A stretch of DNA of 64,000 nucleotides from an uncultured Eubacteriales bacterium (GTDB lineage: Bacteria; Bacillota; Clostridia; Christensenellales; UMGS416): assembly GCA_900542005.1 (NCBI GenBank), contig UQLW01000015.1, positions 1-64,000 on the forward strand, written 5' to 3'. Positions 16,972-25,993 of the stretch are shown here, piece by piece. Numbering within the stretch: position 1 is the first letter of the stretch; each line of letters starts with the position of its first letter. The notes under the pieces are model-generated. The model saw only the letters and a list, made by a program, of their open reading frames with translations, ran no database searches and was not told where the DNA came from. The position numbers and the translations under genes were made by a program.

Positions 16972-17388
16972 ATGGATCAGAAATTTGGCAGTAAAGAAGT
17001 TTGCCGCTTTGCTATCACCATGAGCCTGACGGAGGACCGGCAGCAGGAGCGCGCCCTGCAGGAAAAGCTGCATGGGCTTGAGGTGCGGGCTGCCGCGGTG
17101 GATTATGGCGGTGAATTTTTATCCTCGGTCATGAAAATTGTGGAGCGCTCTGTGGTGGCGGCCAAGCGCGAGGGGATCATCGGCGCCACCCATCAGGAGG
17201 AAGGCGCCGTGGCAGGCGCCACAAGAGAGGCGATTTCCCAGATCTCCAGCAAGGCCATCGGCCTGAACGTAGGGGGGAAGATTGGGATCGCGCGCTATGG
17301 CGACCATGTGGCGGTGTCCATTTTCTTTGGTATCGGGCTGCTGCATCTCAACGAGATTGCCACAGGCCTCGGCCACCGGGTGATTTAG
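16972..17388 (+). CDS. HutP-family RNA-binding regulator
   Basis: Resembles HutP, the histidine- and metal-dependent antiterminator of the Bacillus hut operon. It is 138 aa, close to the family length. Conserved-looking segments are GIIGATHQEEGAVAGATREA, GGKIGIAR, VAVSIFFGIGLLHLNE and the C-terminal GLGHRVI; the histidines in the first and last segments match positions that bind metal in HutP. No hut (histidine utilisation) gene is in the window. It precedes cmk-plsC by 21 nt on the same transcript, so it may control that operon or itself. The family call is fairly sure, the role is not. Confidence 0.78.
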   Translation: MDQKFGSKEVCRFAITMSLTEDRQQERALQEKLHGLEVRAAAVDYGGEFLSSVMKIVERSVVAAKREGIIGATHQEEGAVAGATREAISQISSKAIGLNVGGKIGIARYGDHVAVSIFFGIGLLHLNEIATGLGHRVI

Positions 17389-17409
17389 GAAGCGGAGCGT
17401 AGGGAGAAT

Positions 17410-18720
17410 ATGGCGGATAAAATGATACAAATTGCAATCGACGGCCCGGCCGGAGCGGGAAAAAGCACGGTGGCGCGGGCTGTGGCCGGGGAGCTTAATA
17501 TCCTGTATCTGGATACGGGCGCAATGTACAGGGCCATCGGCCTGAAAGCGCTGGAAGAGGGGATATCCCCGCAGGACGAGGCGGCGGTTTCGGCCATGGT
17601 CGAGCATACGGCAGTGCGGATCGCCTACAGGGAGGGCGAGCAGCGGATAGAGCTGGACGGCCGGGATGTCACAGGGCTGATCCGCACCAATGAAGTATCG
17701 GCGGCGGCCTCGGCGGTCAGCCAGTGGCAGGCGGTGCGCCTGAAGATGGTGGAGCTGCAGCGGGAAATCGCCCGGACTCAGCCCACGGTGCTGGACGGCC
17801 GCGATATCGGCACCTTTGTTCTGCCGGACGCTCCTTACAAATTCTATCTGACAGCGACGGTGAACGAGCGGGCCAGGCGCCGCTTTTTGGAGCAGCAGGC
17901 CAAGGGCGTCGACCGGCCGCTGGAGGAATATGAAGCGCAGATCGCCGCCCGGGACAAGCAGGACATGGAGCGGGAGTTTGCGCCGCTGCGCCGGGCGGAG
18001 GATGCGGTCTATGTGGATTCCACCGGTATGAAGCCCCAGGAGGTGGTGAGGCGCATCGTCAACGTGGTGAACAACGACGAGCTGCGCCGGGGCTATACCT
18101 TCTGGATGCGGGCCTTCTACCGGCTGGCCAAGGCGGTCGTCACCGCGATGATTCATATCGCTACGCCTTACCGGGTGGTGGGAGGTAATCTGCGGGGGCT
18201 TAAAGGCCCGTGGCTTGTATGCATTAACCATGTGGCCCAGTGGGACGCCCTGGTGGCCGCTGAGATGTTCCTTCCCCGGAAAACCTCCTTTATGGCTAAG
18301 AGCTCGCTCTTTCACCATAAGGCCATGAATTGGATCATCACCGCCCTGGGGGCGATTCCGGTGCGCCGGGGTGAGGCGGATACCTCTGCCATCAAGAAGG
18401 CGCTGAACGCCCTGGAGGAGGGACGGGTTTTCGCCCTATTCCCGGAGGGGACCCGCAACCTGAAGCAGGACGGCAGCATTGCGCCGCTGCATACCGGCGC
18501 GGGGCTGATCGCCATGAAAGCCAAGGTTCCGGTGCTGCCGATCTATATCCATCACGGCGGGAAATACCGGTTCCTTCATCCCTTTACCATCTACATGGGG
18601 CAGCCGGTGGAGCTGTCCGATCTGATGGGAAAGCGGATCAACAATTCCCTGCTGGAGGAAGTGATGGATCGCATCTATCAGGAAATGACGCGGCTGAAAA
18701 AAATAGCTGAAAAAAGTTAA
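17410..18720 (+). CDS. cmk-plsC: Cytidylate kinase fused to 1-acylglycerol-3-phosphate acyltransferase
   Basis: One uninterrupted 436-aa frame. Residues 1 to about 222 are a CMP/dCMP kinase, with P-loop GPAGAGKST at 12-20, LDTGAMYRA and LDGRDIGTFVLP. Residues about 230-436 are a PlsC-type acyltransferase with motif I NHVAQWD (N273-D279) and FPEGTR (344-349), which makes phosphatidic acid at the membrane. In many Clostridia cmk and plsC are adjacent but separate; here no stop or start lies between them. Both active sites look intact. The next gene is ispH-rpsA, matching the usual cmk-plsC-ispH-rpsA cluster. Confidence 0.93.
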   Translation: MADKMIQIAIDGPAGAGKSTVARAVAGELNILYLDTGAMYRAIGLKALEEGISPQDEAAVSAMVEHTAVRIAYREGEQRIELDGRDVTGLIRTNEVSAAASAVSQWQAVRLKMVELQREIARTQPTVLDGRDIGTFVLPDAPYKFYLTATVNERARRRFLEQQAKGVDRPLEEYEAQIAARDKQDMEREFAPLRRAEDAVYVDSTGMKPQEVVRRIVNVVNNDELRRGYTFWMRAFYRLAKAVVTAMIHIATPYRVVGGNLRGLKGPWLVCINHVAQWDALVAAEMFLPRKTSFMAKSSLFHHKAMNWIITALGAIPVRRGEADTSAIKKALNALEEGRVFALFPEGTRNLKQDGSIAPLHTGAGLIAMKAKVPVLPIYIHHGGKYRFLHPFTIYMGQPVELSDLMGKRINNSLLEEVMDRIYQEMTRLKKIAEKS

Positions 18721-18749
18721 AAAAAATTTCCAGATCAGCAGGAAAAAGC

Positions 18750-18778
18750 CCTATCCATGCAGAAGTAATAGGGATAGG
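18750..18778 (+). other. Hairpin in front of ispH-rpsA
   Basis: CCTATCC (18750-18756) can pair with GGATAGG (18772-18778) across a 15-nt loop, ending 15 nt before the TTG start. No U-run follows. No clear promoter is visible in the gap, so this may be a translational element on a read-through transcript. Confidence 0.35.
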
Positions 18779-18793
18779 TGAAAGGAAAAGCCT

Positions 18794-20929
18794 TTGATCG
18801 TACAATTAGCACAAAAGGGTGGGTTTTGCTTTGGCGTGCGCCGTGCATTGGACGCAGCGCAGCAGGAGGCGGGACGCAATCCTAAAGGGCTTTTTACCTT
18901 TGGCCCAATCATCCATAACCCCCAGGTGGTAGAGCGGCTGGAAGGCCAGGGCGTCATGGTTTGCGAGCAGCCGGAGGCCATGCCGGCGGGCGCAACGGTG
19001 GTGATCCGTTCCCATGGGATCGGCCCGCAGTATTATGAACGCTTTGCCCGGCAGCGGCTGCATGTGGTGGACGCTACCTGCCCCTTTGTCCGCCGGATTC
19101 AGCTAAAGGCAGAGGCCTGCGCGGAGGCCGGCGTGCCGGTGGTCATCGTCGGCGAGGCGCAGCACCCCGAGGTGGTGGGTATCGTTGGATGGAGCAAGGG
19201 CCAGGCCTATGTGATCCACAGCCTGGAAGAGGTGGATCGTCTGCCGCGCCTGGAGCGCGCCTGCCTGATGGCGCAGACCACGACGGCGCTTCCTCTGTGG
19301 GAGGAGCTGAAGGCGGCTGTGGAGGCCCGTATCCCGCAGCTTGAGATTTTCCAGTCCATCTGCCATGCTACCCAGCAGCGGCAGACGGAGGCCGCCCAAA
19401 TGGCCCGGGCCTGCGATACCATGATCGTCATTGGCGGGCGGAACAGCTCCAATACCGCTAAGCTGGCCCAGCTTTGCAGACAGCATTGCCCGCGGGTGCT
19501 GCAGGTGCAGACGGCCCGGGAGCTTCCGGGGGCTGAATATTTTTACAATTCGGAAAAAGTTGGCATCGTGTCCGGTGCTTCCACGCCGGATTGGATAATT
19601 AAGGAGGTTTTTATAACCATGAGCGAAATCGACAAGAAGGATCTCAACCAGGACCAGGCCGAAGCGGTGGTGGCCACCGAAGCGGTCGAAGCGAACCAGG
19701 CTTCTCAAAGCGCCGCGCCTATTGAGGAGGAAAAAGCAGCCACGATCCCCAGCGCCGGCAATGAGAACGGCGAGGTCAACTTTGCCGAGGACTTTGAGAA
19801 GATGATGGTGACCATCCGTCCCGGTCAGGTGATCACGGGCAAGGTTGTGTCCGTCAACGAGAACGAGGTCTGCGTGAACATCGGCTATAAGTCCGACGGC
19901 TTCATTTCCCGCAGCGAGTTCTCCGCCAATGAAGATGTGAACCCCGTTGACGTGGTCAAGGAGGGGGACGACATCGAGGTGGAAGTCTTGAAGGTTAATG
20001 ATGGTGAAGGAAACGTCCTGCTGTCCAAAAAGAACGTGGATTCCCGCAAGCACTGGAAAGAAGTGATGGAGCAGTTCACCGAGGGCGGCCATATCACCGC
20101 CGTGGGCAAGCAGGCCGTCAAGGGCGGCCTGATCGCCAATGCCAACGGTATCCGCGCCTTCATCCCCGCCTCTCAGCTCGATACCAAGTATGTGGAGGAC
20201 ATCGAGGCTTATGTGGGCAAGACCATGGAGCTGAAGATCATGGAGGTGGAGAAGCACCGCAAGCGCTTCGTCGCCAGCCGCAAGGCCGTGCTGCTGGAGG
20301 AGGAGGAGCGCATCCGCAACGAGAAGTGGGATCAGCTCCACGAGGGCGATAAGGTTACGGGCATTGTCCGCCGCCTGACCGACTTCGGCGCCTTTGTGGA
20401 CATCGGCGGTATTGATGGCCTGGTGCATGTCACCAACCTGGCCTGGGGCCGCGTGCAGCATCCCAAGGATGTGGTTTCCATCGGACAGACGCTGGAGTGC
20501 GTCATCCTGAAGGTGGACAAGGAGAATCAGCGGGTTTCCCTGGGACACAAGCAGCTGATGCCCAAGCCCTGGGACGTAGCCAGCCAGAAATACATCCCCG
20601 GTACGGTTGTCACCGGTAAGGTGGTTCGCATTGTGAGCTTTGGCGCTTTCGTGGAGCTGGAGCCCGGACTGGACGGCCTGGTGCATATCTCCCAGATCGC
20701 GGACAAGCGGATTGACAAGGTGGAGAACGTGCTGCAGCCCGGCCAGGTGGTCAACGTGAAGATTCTTGACGTGAACCCCGCTGAGCATCGTATCAGCCTC
20801 AGCATCCGCGATGCCCAGACCGAGAAGAGCGAAAACGACTACTCCCTGGATGACTATGAGAACGCCGATTACGATGAGGATGATAACGGCGATATCTTCG
20901 AGGGTGTGGACGAGGATCTGAACGTCTAG
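18794..20929 (+). CDS. ispH-rpsA: IspH (HMBPP reductase) fused to ribosomal protein S1
   Basis: A 711-aa fusion known from Clostridia. Residues 1 to about 275 form IspH, the last enzyme of the MEP isoprenoid pathway, with cluster cysteines C12, C96 and C190 and the motif HATQQRQ. An acidic linker follows, then four S1 RNA-binding domains beginning near residues 343, 430, 517 and 602, and an acidic tail. The start is TTG 18794, the only start giving the conserved QKGGFCFGV. The fusion contains a perfect internal ribosome site and ATG at the domain boundary, so free S1 may also be made. A strong terminator follows. Confidence 0.95.
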   Translation: MIVQLAQKGGFCFGVRRALDAAQQEAGRNPKGLFTFGPIIHNPQVVERLEGQGVMVCEQPEAMPAGATVVIRSHGIGPQYYERFARQRLHVVDATCPFVRRIQLKAEACAEAGVPVVIVGEAQHPEVVGIVGWSKGQAYVIHSLEEVDRLPRLERACLMAQTTTALPLWEELKAAVEARIPQLEIFQSICHATQQRQTEAAQMARACDTMIVIGGRNSSNTAKLAQLCRQHCPRVLQVQTARELPGAEYFYNSEKVGIVSGASTPDWIIKEVFITMSEIDKKDLNQDQAEAVVATEAVEANQASQSAAPIEEEKAATIPSAGNENGEVNFAEDFEKMMVTIRPGQVITGKVVSVNENEVCVNIGYKSDGFISRSEFSANEDVNPVDVVKEGDDIEVEVLKVNDGEGNVLLSKKNVDSRKHWKEVMEQFTEGGHITAVGKQAVKGGLIANANGIRAFIPASQLDTKYVEDIEAYVGKTMELKIMEVEKHRKRFVASRKAVLLEEEERIRNEKWDQLHEGDKVTGIVRRLTDFGAFVDIGGIDGLVHVTNLAWGRVQHPKDVVSIGQTLECVILKVDKENQRVSLGHKQLMPKPWDVASQKYIPGTVVTGKVVRIVSFGAFVELEPGLDGLVHISQIADKRIDKVENVLQPGQVVNVKILDVNPAEHRISLSIRDAQTEKSENDYSLDDYENADYDEDDNGDIFEGVDEDLNV
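19602..19621 (+). promoter_or_regulatory. Internal ribosome-binding site and start for S1
   Basis: AGGAGG at 19602-19607 is followed 11 nt later by ATG 19619, which is codon 276 of the fused frame and sits exactly at the IspH/S1 boundary. The site reads as a relic or working initiation region for a 436-aa S1 protein. Confidence 0.6.
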
Positions 20930-20940
20930 GTTAGAAGCCG

Positions 20941-20977
20941 AGGGACGCTTCCGCTATGGGAAGCGTCCCTTTTTTTG
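20941..20977 (+). terminator. Terminator after ispH-rpsA
   Basis: Perfect 12-bp stem AGGGACGCTTCC (20941-20952) and GGAAGCGTCCCT (20959-20970), then seven T residues. Confidence 0.95.
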
Positions 20978-21022
20978 CAGGGGGCGGCCGGAATCGTATT
21001 CAAATGGGAGGATAAAAAAGGC

Positions 21023-21850
21023 ATGGGCTTTATGCTAGATCAGGCAACCGCAGCGCTCAAGAGGCCGGAGCTCTGGCAGCGCAGCGCGACATCGTTGTGG
21101 GACGATCCCCACATTTCCAAGGGAATGCTAAAGGCGCATCTGGACCCGGAGATAGACGCTGCCAGCCGAAGGCATGAAACCATTGACCGCTCGGTGAAGT
21201 GGCTCTCCGGCATGATTCCTCAGGGCGGCCGCATCCTTGATTTGGGCTGCGGACCAGGCTTGTATACCATGCGCCTTGCGGCGCTTGGGTATCAGGTAAC
21301 CGGAATAGATTATGCCAAAGGCTCCATCGACTATGCGAAACAGCATGATCCAAAGACGGATTACCGGTATCAGAACTACCTGGAGCTGGACGAGGAGCCG
21401 ACATATGACGCGATTACCCTCATTTACTGCGACTATGCAGCGCTGACGCCGGCAGAGCGGGCTTGCCTTCTGCCGAGAATATACCGCGCGCTGAAGCCTG
21501 GCGGCCGTTTTCTCTTAGATGTATTTTCCCGGGCGCATTTCAAAAACCGGGCGGAACGCACGGGATGGCATGTGGGAGAAAAAGGGGGCTATTGGAGCAA
21601 AAAGCCCTATATTTGCCTGGAAGCCTCCTATCAATATGAGGACCATCGGTATTTTCTCGATCAATATGTGGTCATTACCCAGGACGCTGTGACAGCGTAT
21701 CGGGTGTGGGATACGGCCTATACCCGGGAAGAACTGATGGGGGAAATAACGCCCTTCGGGTTCCGATGTGTCGGGGTATTTGGCGATGTATGCGGCGCGC
21801 CCTATCAGGAGAACTCGGATACGATTTGCGCTGTGCTGGAAAAGGCGTGA
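21023..21850 (+). CDS. Class I SAM-dependent methyltransferase, substrate unknown
   Basis: A 275-aa protein with a Rossmann SAM fold; motif I is ILDLGCGPGLYTMRLA near residues 70-85, followed by the acidic motif GIDYAKGSIDYAK and the post-motif LKPGGRFLLDVF. The substrate cannot be inferred. GGGAGG precedes ATG 21023; an in-frame ATG three codons later is an alternative. It stands alone between the S1 terminator and a convergent terminator, and no clear promoter is visible. Confidence 0.82.
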   Translation: MGFMLDQATAALKRPELWQRSATSLWDDPHISKGMLKAHLDPEIDAASRRHETIDRSVKWLSGMIPQGGRILDLGCGPGLYTMRLAALGYQVTGIDYAKGSIDYAKQHDPKTDYRYQNYLELDEEPTYDAITLIYCDYAALTPAERACLLPRIYRALKPGGRFLLDVFSRAHFKNRAERTGWHVGEKGGYWSKKPYICLEASYQYEDHRYFLDQYVVITQDAVTAYRVWDTAYTREELMGEITPFGFRCVGVFGDVCGAPYQENSDTICAVLEKA

Positions 21851-21953
21851 AAGGCAGGCAGGCCCTGTATGATACAAGCCGCGGACAGCTGGCAGTGGTG
21901 GGGCCGCCCGGGCAGCGTGCCTTGGGGCTGTATCTGTAGCGAGACATGAAAAA

Positions 21954-21998
21954 GGCCATCTCCTGTGTAACGTTGGGTCAATCAACAGGGAGATGGCC
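21954..21998. terminator. Bidirectional terminator
   Basis: GGCCATCTCCTGT (21954-21966) pairs with ACAGGGAGATGGCC (21985-21998) with one bulged base. The stem is preceded by an A-run and followed by TTTT, so it can stop the methyltransferase transcript on plus and the symporter transcript on minus. Confidence 0.85.
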
Positions 21999-22060
21999 TT
22001 TTATGGGATGGCGCTTATCGGGGGATAACGCTGGCCTTCAAGCGTGAGGGGGAAAGAGGG

Positions 22061-23551
22061 TTACTCCTGGCTGAAATCCATGACCCGGCTGACATGGGCC
22101 TGATCAAAAGAAGGCGTAAAGAGGCTGACTACCACGGTCAGCAGGATTGAAGCGCCCATGGCGAAGGTACCGGCCATGGCGGAGGTGAAGCCTGGCACAA
22201 AGCGGGGTACGATCAGGTTGCAAATCAGGCTGACGGCGAGCCCGCCCAGGAAACCGGCCCAGGCGCCGGCGCGGGTGGCCCGCTTCATGTAAAGCCCGGC
22301 AAGATAGGGCCCCAGGAAAGCGCCGGCCAGCGTGCCCCAGGATAGGTTCATCAGCTGGGTGATGGTATTGCTCTTATTGATGGCCAGCAGGAAGGAAAGA
22401 ATAAGAAAGGCGATGCATACGAGCTGCATGAGGCCCTTGTTCCTGCGCTGGGAGATCCTGTCCTTTACCGAGGCGGGGATGAGATCCACGCAAACGGCGG
22501 AGGATGAGACGAGAATAAGGCTGGAGAGGGTGGACATGCTGGCCGAAAGCACCAGCACCATCACCAGGCCCAGCAGCAGCGAGGGAAGCGCGCTGAGCAG
22601 CATGTGGGGCACCAGAAGGGACGTGTTCCCCAGCCCGGTTGCCGGATCCACAGGAAGCTGGGTAGGGTCGCCATTGAAAAGGCGGGCAAAGACGCCCACG
22701 AAATAGCAGCCGCCACTGACGATCAGCGCGAATACGGTGGAGATGATCGTACCCTGCCGGATTGCCGCCTTGTCTCGGATGGCATAGAATTTGTGGGTCA
22801 TCTGCGGCAGGCCCCATACGCCCAGCGAGGTCAGGATCACCAGGCTGGCCAGAGGCCACAGCTGCCCTGCGCCGCCCCAGGGGTGGGTCAGGTTCGGATC
22901 AATGGCGGCCAGCTTATCCAGGCCCGCCTGAAGCCCGCCCACCTGAGGGCTTTTCAGCACGAAGACCACCACAAGCACAATGCCGACCAGCATGATGATG
23001 CCCTGGAAAAAGTCTGTCAGCGCCGTGGCCAGATAGCCGCCGGCCACAAGATAAACGCCGGTGAGCACTACAATGCCAACGACGCACCAGATAAAGGGCA
23101 AACCGATCAGCGTTTCAAAAAGATAGCTGATGCCCTGAAAGACCGAAGCCGAATAGGGCAGCAGGAAGGCGAACACCACCACGGCCGCCACCAGCTTCAG
23201 CTTGGGCGATTGGTATCGGCTTTCCAGAAACTCCGGCATGGTTTTGGCATCCAGGCGCTGCGTCATGGAGCGGGTACGGCGCCCCAGCACCAACCAGGCC
23301 AGCAGGCTGCCGATCACGGCATTCCCAATACCGATCCAGGTGGCGCTGGCGCCAAAGCCCCAGCCGAACTGGCCGGCGTAGCCGATAAACACCACCGCCG
23401 AGAAATAGCTGGTACCATAGGCGAAGGCGGTCATCCAGGGGCCCATCCGCCGCCCGGCCAGGAGGAAATCCTCGCCGGAGCTGACGCGCCGGCTGGAGTA
23501 CACGGCGATGCCGATGAGCACCGCCACATAGGCGATCATAAAGACAATCAT
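22061..23551 (-). CDS. Sodium:solute symporter (SSS family, PutP-like)
   Basis: Integral membrane Na+-coupled transporter, 496 aa, with about 13 hydrophobic segments beginning MIVFMIAYVAVLIGIAVYSS. Family features include GRRMGPWMTAFAYGTSYFSA in the first loop region and the conserved SASMSTLSSLILVSSSA segment that contributes to the sodium site. Best match is the proline or pantothenate subgroup, but the substrate is not readable. It is monocistronic, divergent from recD2, with its own promoter. Codon use matches its neighbours. Confidence 0.9.
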   Translation of the reverse strand: MIVFMIAYVAVLIGIAVYSSRRVSSGEDFLLAGRRMGPWMTAFAYGTSYFSAVVFIGYAGQFGWGFGASATWIGIGNAVIGSLLAWLVLGRRTRSMTQRLDAKTMPEFLESRYQSPKLKLVAAVVVFAFLLPYSASVFQGISYLFETLIGLPFIWCVVGIVVLTGVYLVAGGYLATALTDFFQGIIMLVGIVLVVVFVLKSPQVGGLQAGLDKLAAIDPNLTHPWGGAGQLWPLASLVILTSLGVWGLPQMTHKFYAIRDKAAIRQGTIISTVFALIVSGGCYFVGVFARLFNGDPTQLPVDPATGLGNTSLLVPHMLLSALPSLLLGLVMVLVLSASMSTLSSLILVSSSAVCVDLIPASVKDRISQRRNKGLMQLVCIAFLILSFLLAINKSNTITQLMNLSWGTLAGAFLGPYLAGLYMKRATRAGAWAGFLGGLAVSLICNLIVPRFVPGFTSAMAGTFAMGASILLTVVVSLFTPSFDQAHVSRVMDFSQE

Positions 23552-23653
23552 GAGAATACCATCCTTCCATCCTGCTCATTCTGTGGTTTTGGGCATAAAA
23601 AAACAAGCCATACTACCCCAAATATACCCAAATCCTACCGTTCTACAAAAATT

Positions 23654-23682
23654 ATAATACACGATATGGAATATGGATGCAA
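23654..23682 (-). promoter_or_regulatory. Promoter of the symporter gene
   Basis: On the minus strand, TTGCAT (23682-23677) and TATTAT (23659-23654) are separated by 17 nt. The 213-nt divergent gap also holds the recD2 promoter. Confidence 0.6.
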
Positions 23683-23715
23683 GCACTTTTTGCAGGCAGC
23701 CGGGAAAACGGGACG

Positions 23716-23744
23716 TTGAACATTGGTTCGCTTCAAGGTATAAT
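23716..23744 (+). promoter_or_regulatory. Promoter of recD2-comF
   Basis: TTGAAC (23716-23721) and TATAAT (23739-23744), 17-nt spacer, 20 nt before the recD2 start. Confidence 0.8.
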
Positions 23745-23764
23745 AAGCGGTAAAGGAGGCGTCC

Positions 23765-25993
23765 ATGGAAAAGATTGTAGCCTCGGTGGAAGGGATTATC
23801 TTCCGCAACGAGGATAATGGATATACGGTGGCAGAGATTGCCCTGGGGGATGAGCTGGAGACCTGCGTGGGCATGCTGCCCGGCCTGCGGGAGGGCGAGC
23901 GGGTCGAGCTTTCCGGCACATGGAAAACCCATCCAAGCTATGGCCGGCAGTTTGCTGTGGACGCCTGCCGGCCGCTGCCGCCGGAGGGGGAGGAGGGGCT
24001 GGTCCGTTACTTGGCCTCCGGCGTGGCCCCCGGCGTGGGCGAAGCTACCGCCCGGCGGATTGTGGAGGCCTTTGGCCAGCAGACGCTGGATATTATCCAT
24101 TACGACCCTGAACGGCTCAAGGAGGTTTCCGGCATTGGAGACGCCAAGGCCGAAGCGATTGCCGAGGCCCTCAGCCAGCATCTGGAGCTGCAGGAGGTGA
24201 TGGTATTCCTGCAGTCCCTGGAGATCGGCCAGGCCCTGGCGGCAAAAATATACAAGGCATATGGGGACAAGACCATGGATGTGGTGCGGGCAGATCCCTA
24301 CCGGCTGGCGGGAGAGGTCGAGGGCGTGGGGTTCCTTACGGCGGACCGCATCGCCCGGCGGCTGAACATTGAACCCGGCTCGCCCACCCGGGCCCGCGCC
24401 GGCATCCGGCATGTGCTGAACGCGGCCGGGATGAACCGGGGGCACTGCTGCCTGCCCAGCGAGGAGCTGATTGCCCAGGCCCATCAGCTGCTGGGCGACG
24501 ATACGCAGAGCCTGAACCAGGTGCTGGAGGAGATGCTTCTCAACCGCGAGCTGGTGCTGCGGCAGATGCAGGAGCAGGTATTCTGCTACCTGCCAAGCTA
24601 CTATTATGCGGAGAACCAGACAGCCGCGATGCTCAGCGCCCTGGCGGCCCATCCCATCACGCCGCCCTTTGCCGATATGGAAGCCGCCGTAGAAATGAGC
24701 TCAGGGCTTCTGTCCATCAGCCTTTCCCAGCAGCAGCGCCAGGCGGTGGAGGCTGCCGCCCTGTCGGGCGTGGTGGTGATCACCGGCGGCCCGGGCACCG
24801 GAAAGACCACTGTCATCCGCTGCATCCTGGAGGTGCTGACCCAGGCGGGCAACAAGGTGGAGCTGGCGGCCCCCACCGGCCGGGCGGCCAAGCGCATGGC
24901 CCAGGCGGCAGAGCATGAGGCCCGCACCCTGCACCGCCTGCTGGAATATGCCTTTGACGGGGAAAGCGGCAGCTTTCAGCGGGACGAATCCAACCCGCTG
25001 GAGTGCGATGCCGTTATCGTGGATGAGGTTTCCATGGTGGATATTTTTCTCATGCAGTCGCTGGTGCGGGCCATGACCCCGGGTATGCGGCTTATCCTGG
25101 TGGGCGACAGCGACCAGCTGCCGTCGGTGGGCCCCGGCATGGTGCTGCGGGATGTGATGGACTCGGGCGTGGCCAAGGTCTGCCGCCTGACGGAGATCTT
25201 CCGCCAGGCCCAGGAGTCCATGATTGTGGTGAACGCCCATCGGGTTAACGAAGGCCAGATGCCCCAGCTGCGCAGCGGGCGGGATTTCTTCTTTGAGAAC
25301 CGCGCTACAGCGGAGGCGGTCTATCAATCGGTGGAGGCGATGATCGCCACCCGCATCCCGGGCTACCTTAAGTGCGATGGGTTTACCGATATCCAGGTGC
25401 TGGTGCCGATGCGCAAGGGAGAGCTGGGCGTACTGCGGCTCAACCAGCGCCTGCAGCAGGCCTTTAACCCGCCGGATTTGAAAAAGGCCGAGTTCTCCCA
25501 CGGGGATAGGGTTTTCCGGGAGGGGGACAAGGTGATGCAGATCAAAAACAACTACCAGATCGAATACAGGATGACCAACGAACTGGGCGTAGAGGAGGAG
25601 GGAAAGGGCGTATTTAACGGCGATGCCGGCGTCATTATGCGGATAGACGGTACGGTGCGCTGCTTTGAAATCCTCTTTGACGACGGCAAGCTGGTACGCT
25701 ATGAATATGCCCAGGCGGAGGAGATCTCGCTGGCCTATGCCATATCCATCCACAAAAGCCAGGGCAGTGAATTTCCCGTGGTTATCCTGCCGCTGCTGGG
25801 CGGGCCGGAGATGCTGCTGACCCGGAACCTGTTATACACCGCCATCACCCGGGCGAAAAAGATGGTGGTGATCGTGGGTTCCCAGCGTACGGTGGAGACC
25901 ATGGTGCGCAACAAGCGGATTGTACAGCGCTACAGCGGGCTTGTCAGCGCCCTTCAGGCGCTGGGAACGGCGGCCGGGCATGAAGCCTCTTGA
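23765..25993 (+). CDS. recD2: RecD2-type ATP-dependent DNA helicase
   Basis: SF1B 5'-3' DNA helicase, 742 aa, of the RecBC-independent RecD2 class. The N-terminal OB-like domain is followed by helix-hairpin-helix repeats near residues 85-190 (GVAPGVGEATARRI and EVSGIGDAKAEAIAE), then the helicase core with Walker A GGPGTGKTT near 342-350, motif II VDEVSMV, motif III GDSDQLPSVGPG and the C-terminal SIHKSQGSEF and YTAITRAKK. AGGAGG precedes the ATG. Its end overlaps the comF start by 14 bp. It is involved in genome stability and mismatch or recombination repair. Confidence 0.95.
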   Translation: MEKIVASVEGIIFRNEDNGYTVAEIALGDELETCVGMLPGLREGERVELSGTWKTHPSYGRQFAVDACRPLPPEGEEGLVRYLASGVAPGVGEATARRIVEAFGQQTLDIIHYDPERLKEVSGIGDAKAEAIAEALSQHLELQEVMVFLQSLEIGQALAAKIYKAYGDKTMDVVRADPYRLAGEVEGVGFLTADRIARRLNIEPGSPTRARAGIRHVLNAAGMNRGHCCLPSEELIAQAHQLLGDDTQSLNQVLEEMLLNRELVLRQMQEQVFCYLPSYYYAENQTAAMLSALAAHPITPPFADMEAAVEMSSGLLSISLSQQQRQAVEAAALSGVVVITGGPGTGKTTVIRCILEVLTQAGNKVELAAPTGRAAKRMAQAAEHEARTLHRLLEYAFDGESGSFQRDESNPLECDAVIVDEVSMVDIFLMQSLVRAMTPGMRLILVGDSDQLPSVGPGMVLRDVMDSGVAKVCRLTEIFRQAQESMIVVNAHRVNEGQMPQLRSGRDFFFENRATAEAVYQSVEAMIATRIPGYLKCDGFTDIQVLVPMRKGELGVLRLNQRLQQAFNPPDLKKAEFSHGDRVFREGDKVMQIKNNYQIEYRMTNELGVEEEGKGVFNGDAGVIMRIDGTVRCFEILFDDGKLVRYEYAQAEEISLAYAISIHKSQGSEFPVVILPLLGGPEMLLTRNLLYTAITRAKKMVVIVGSQRTVETMVRNKRIVQRYSGLVSALQALGTAAGHEAS

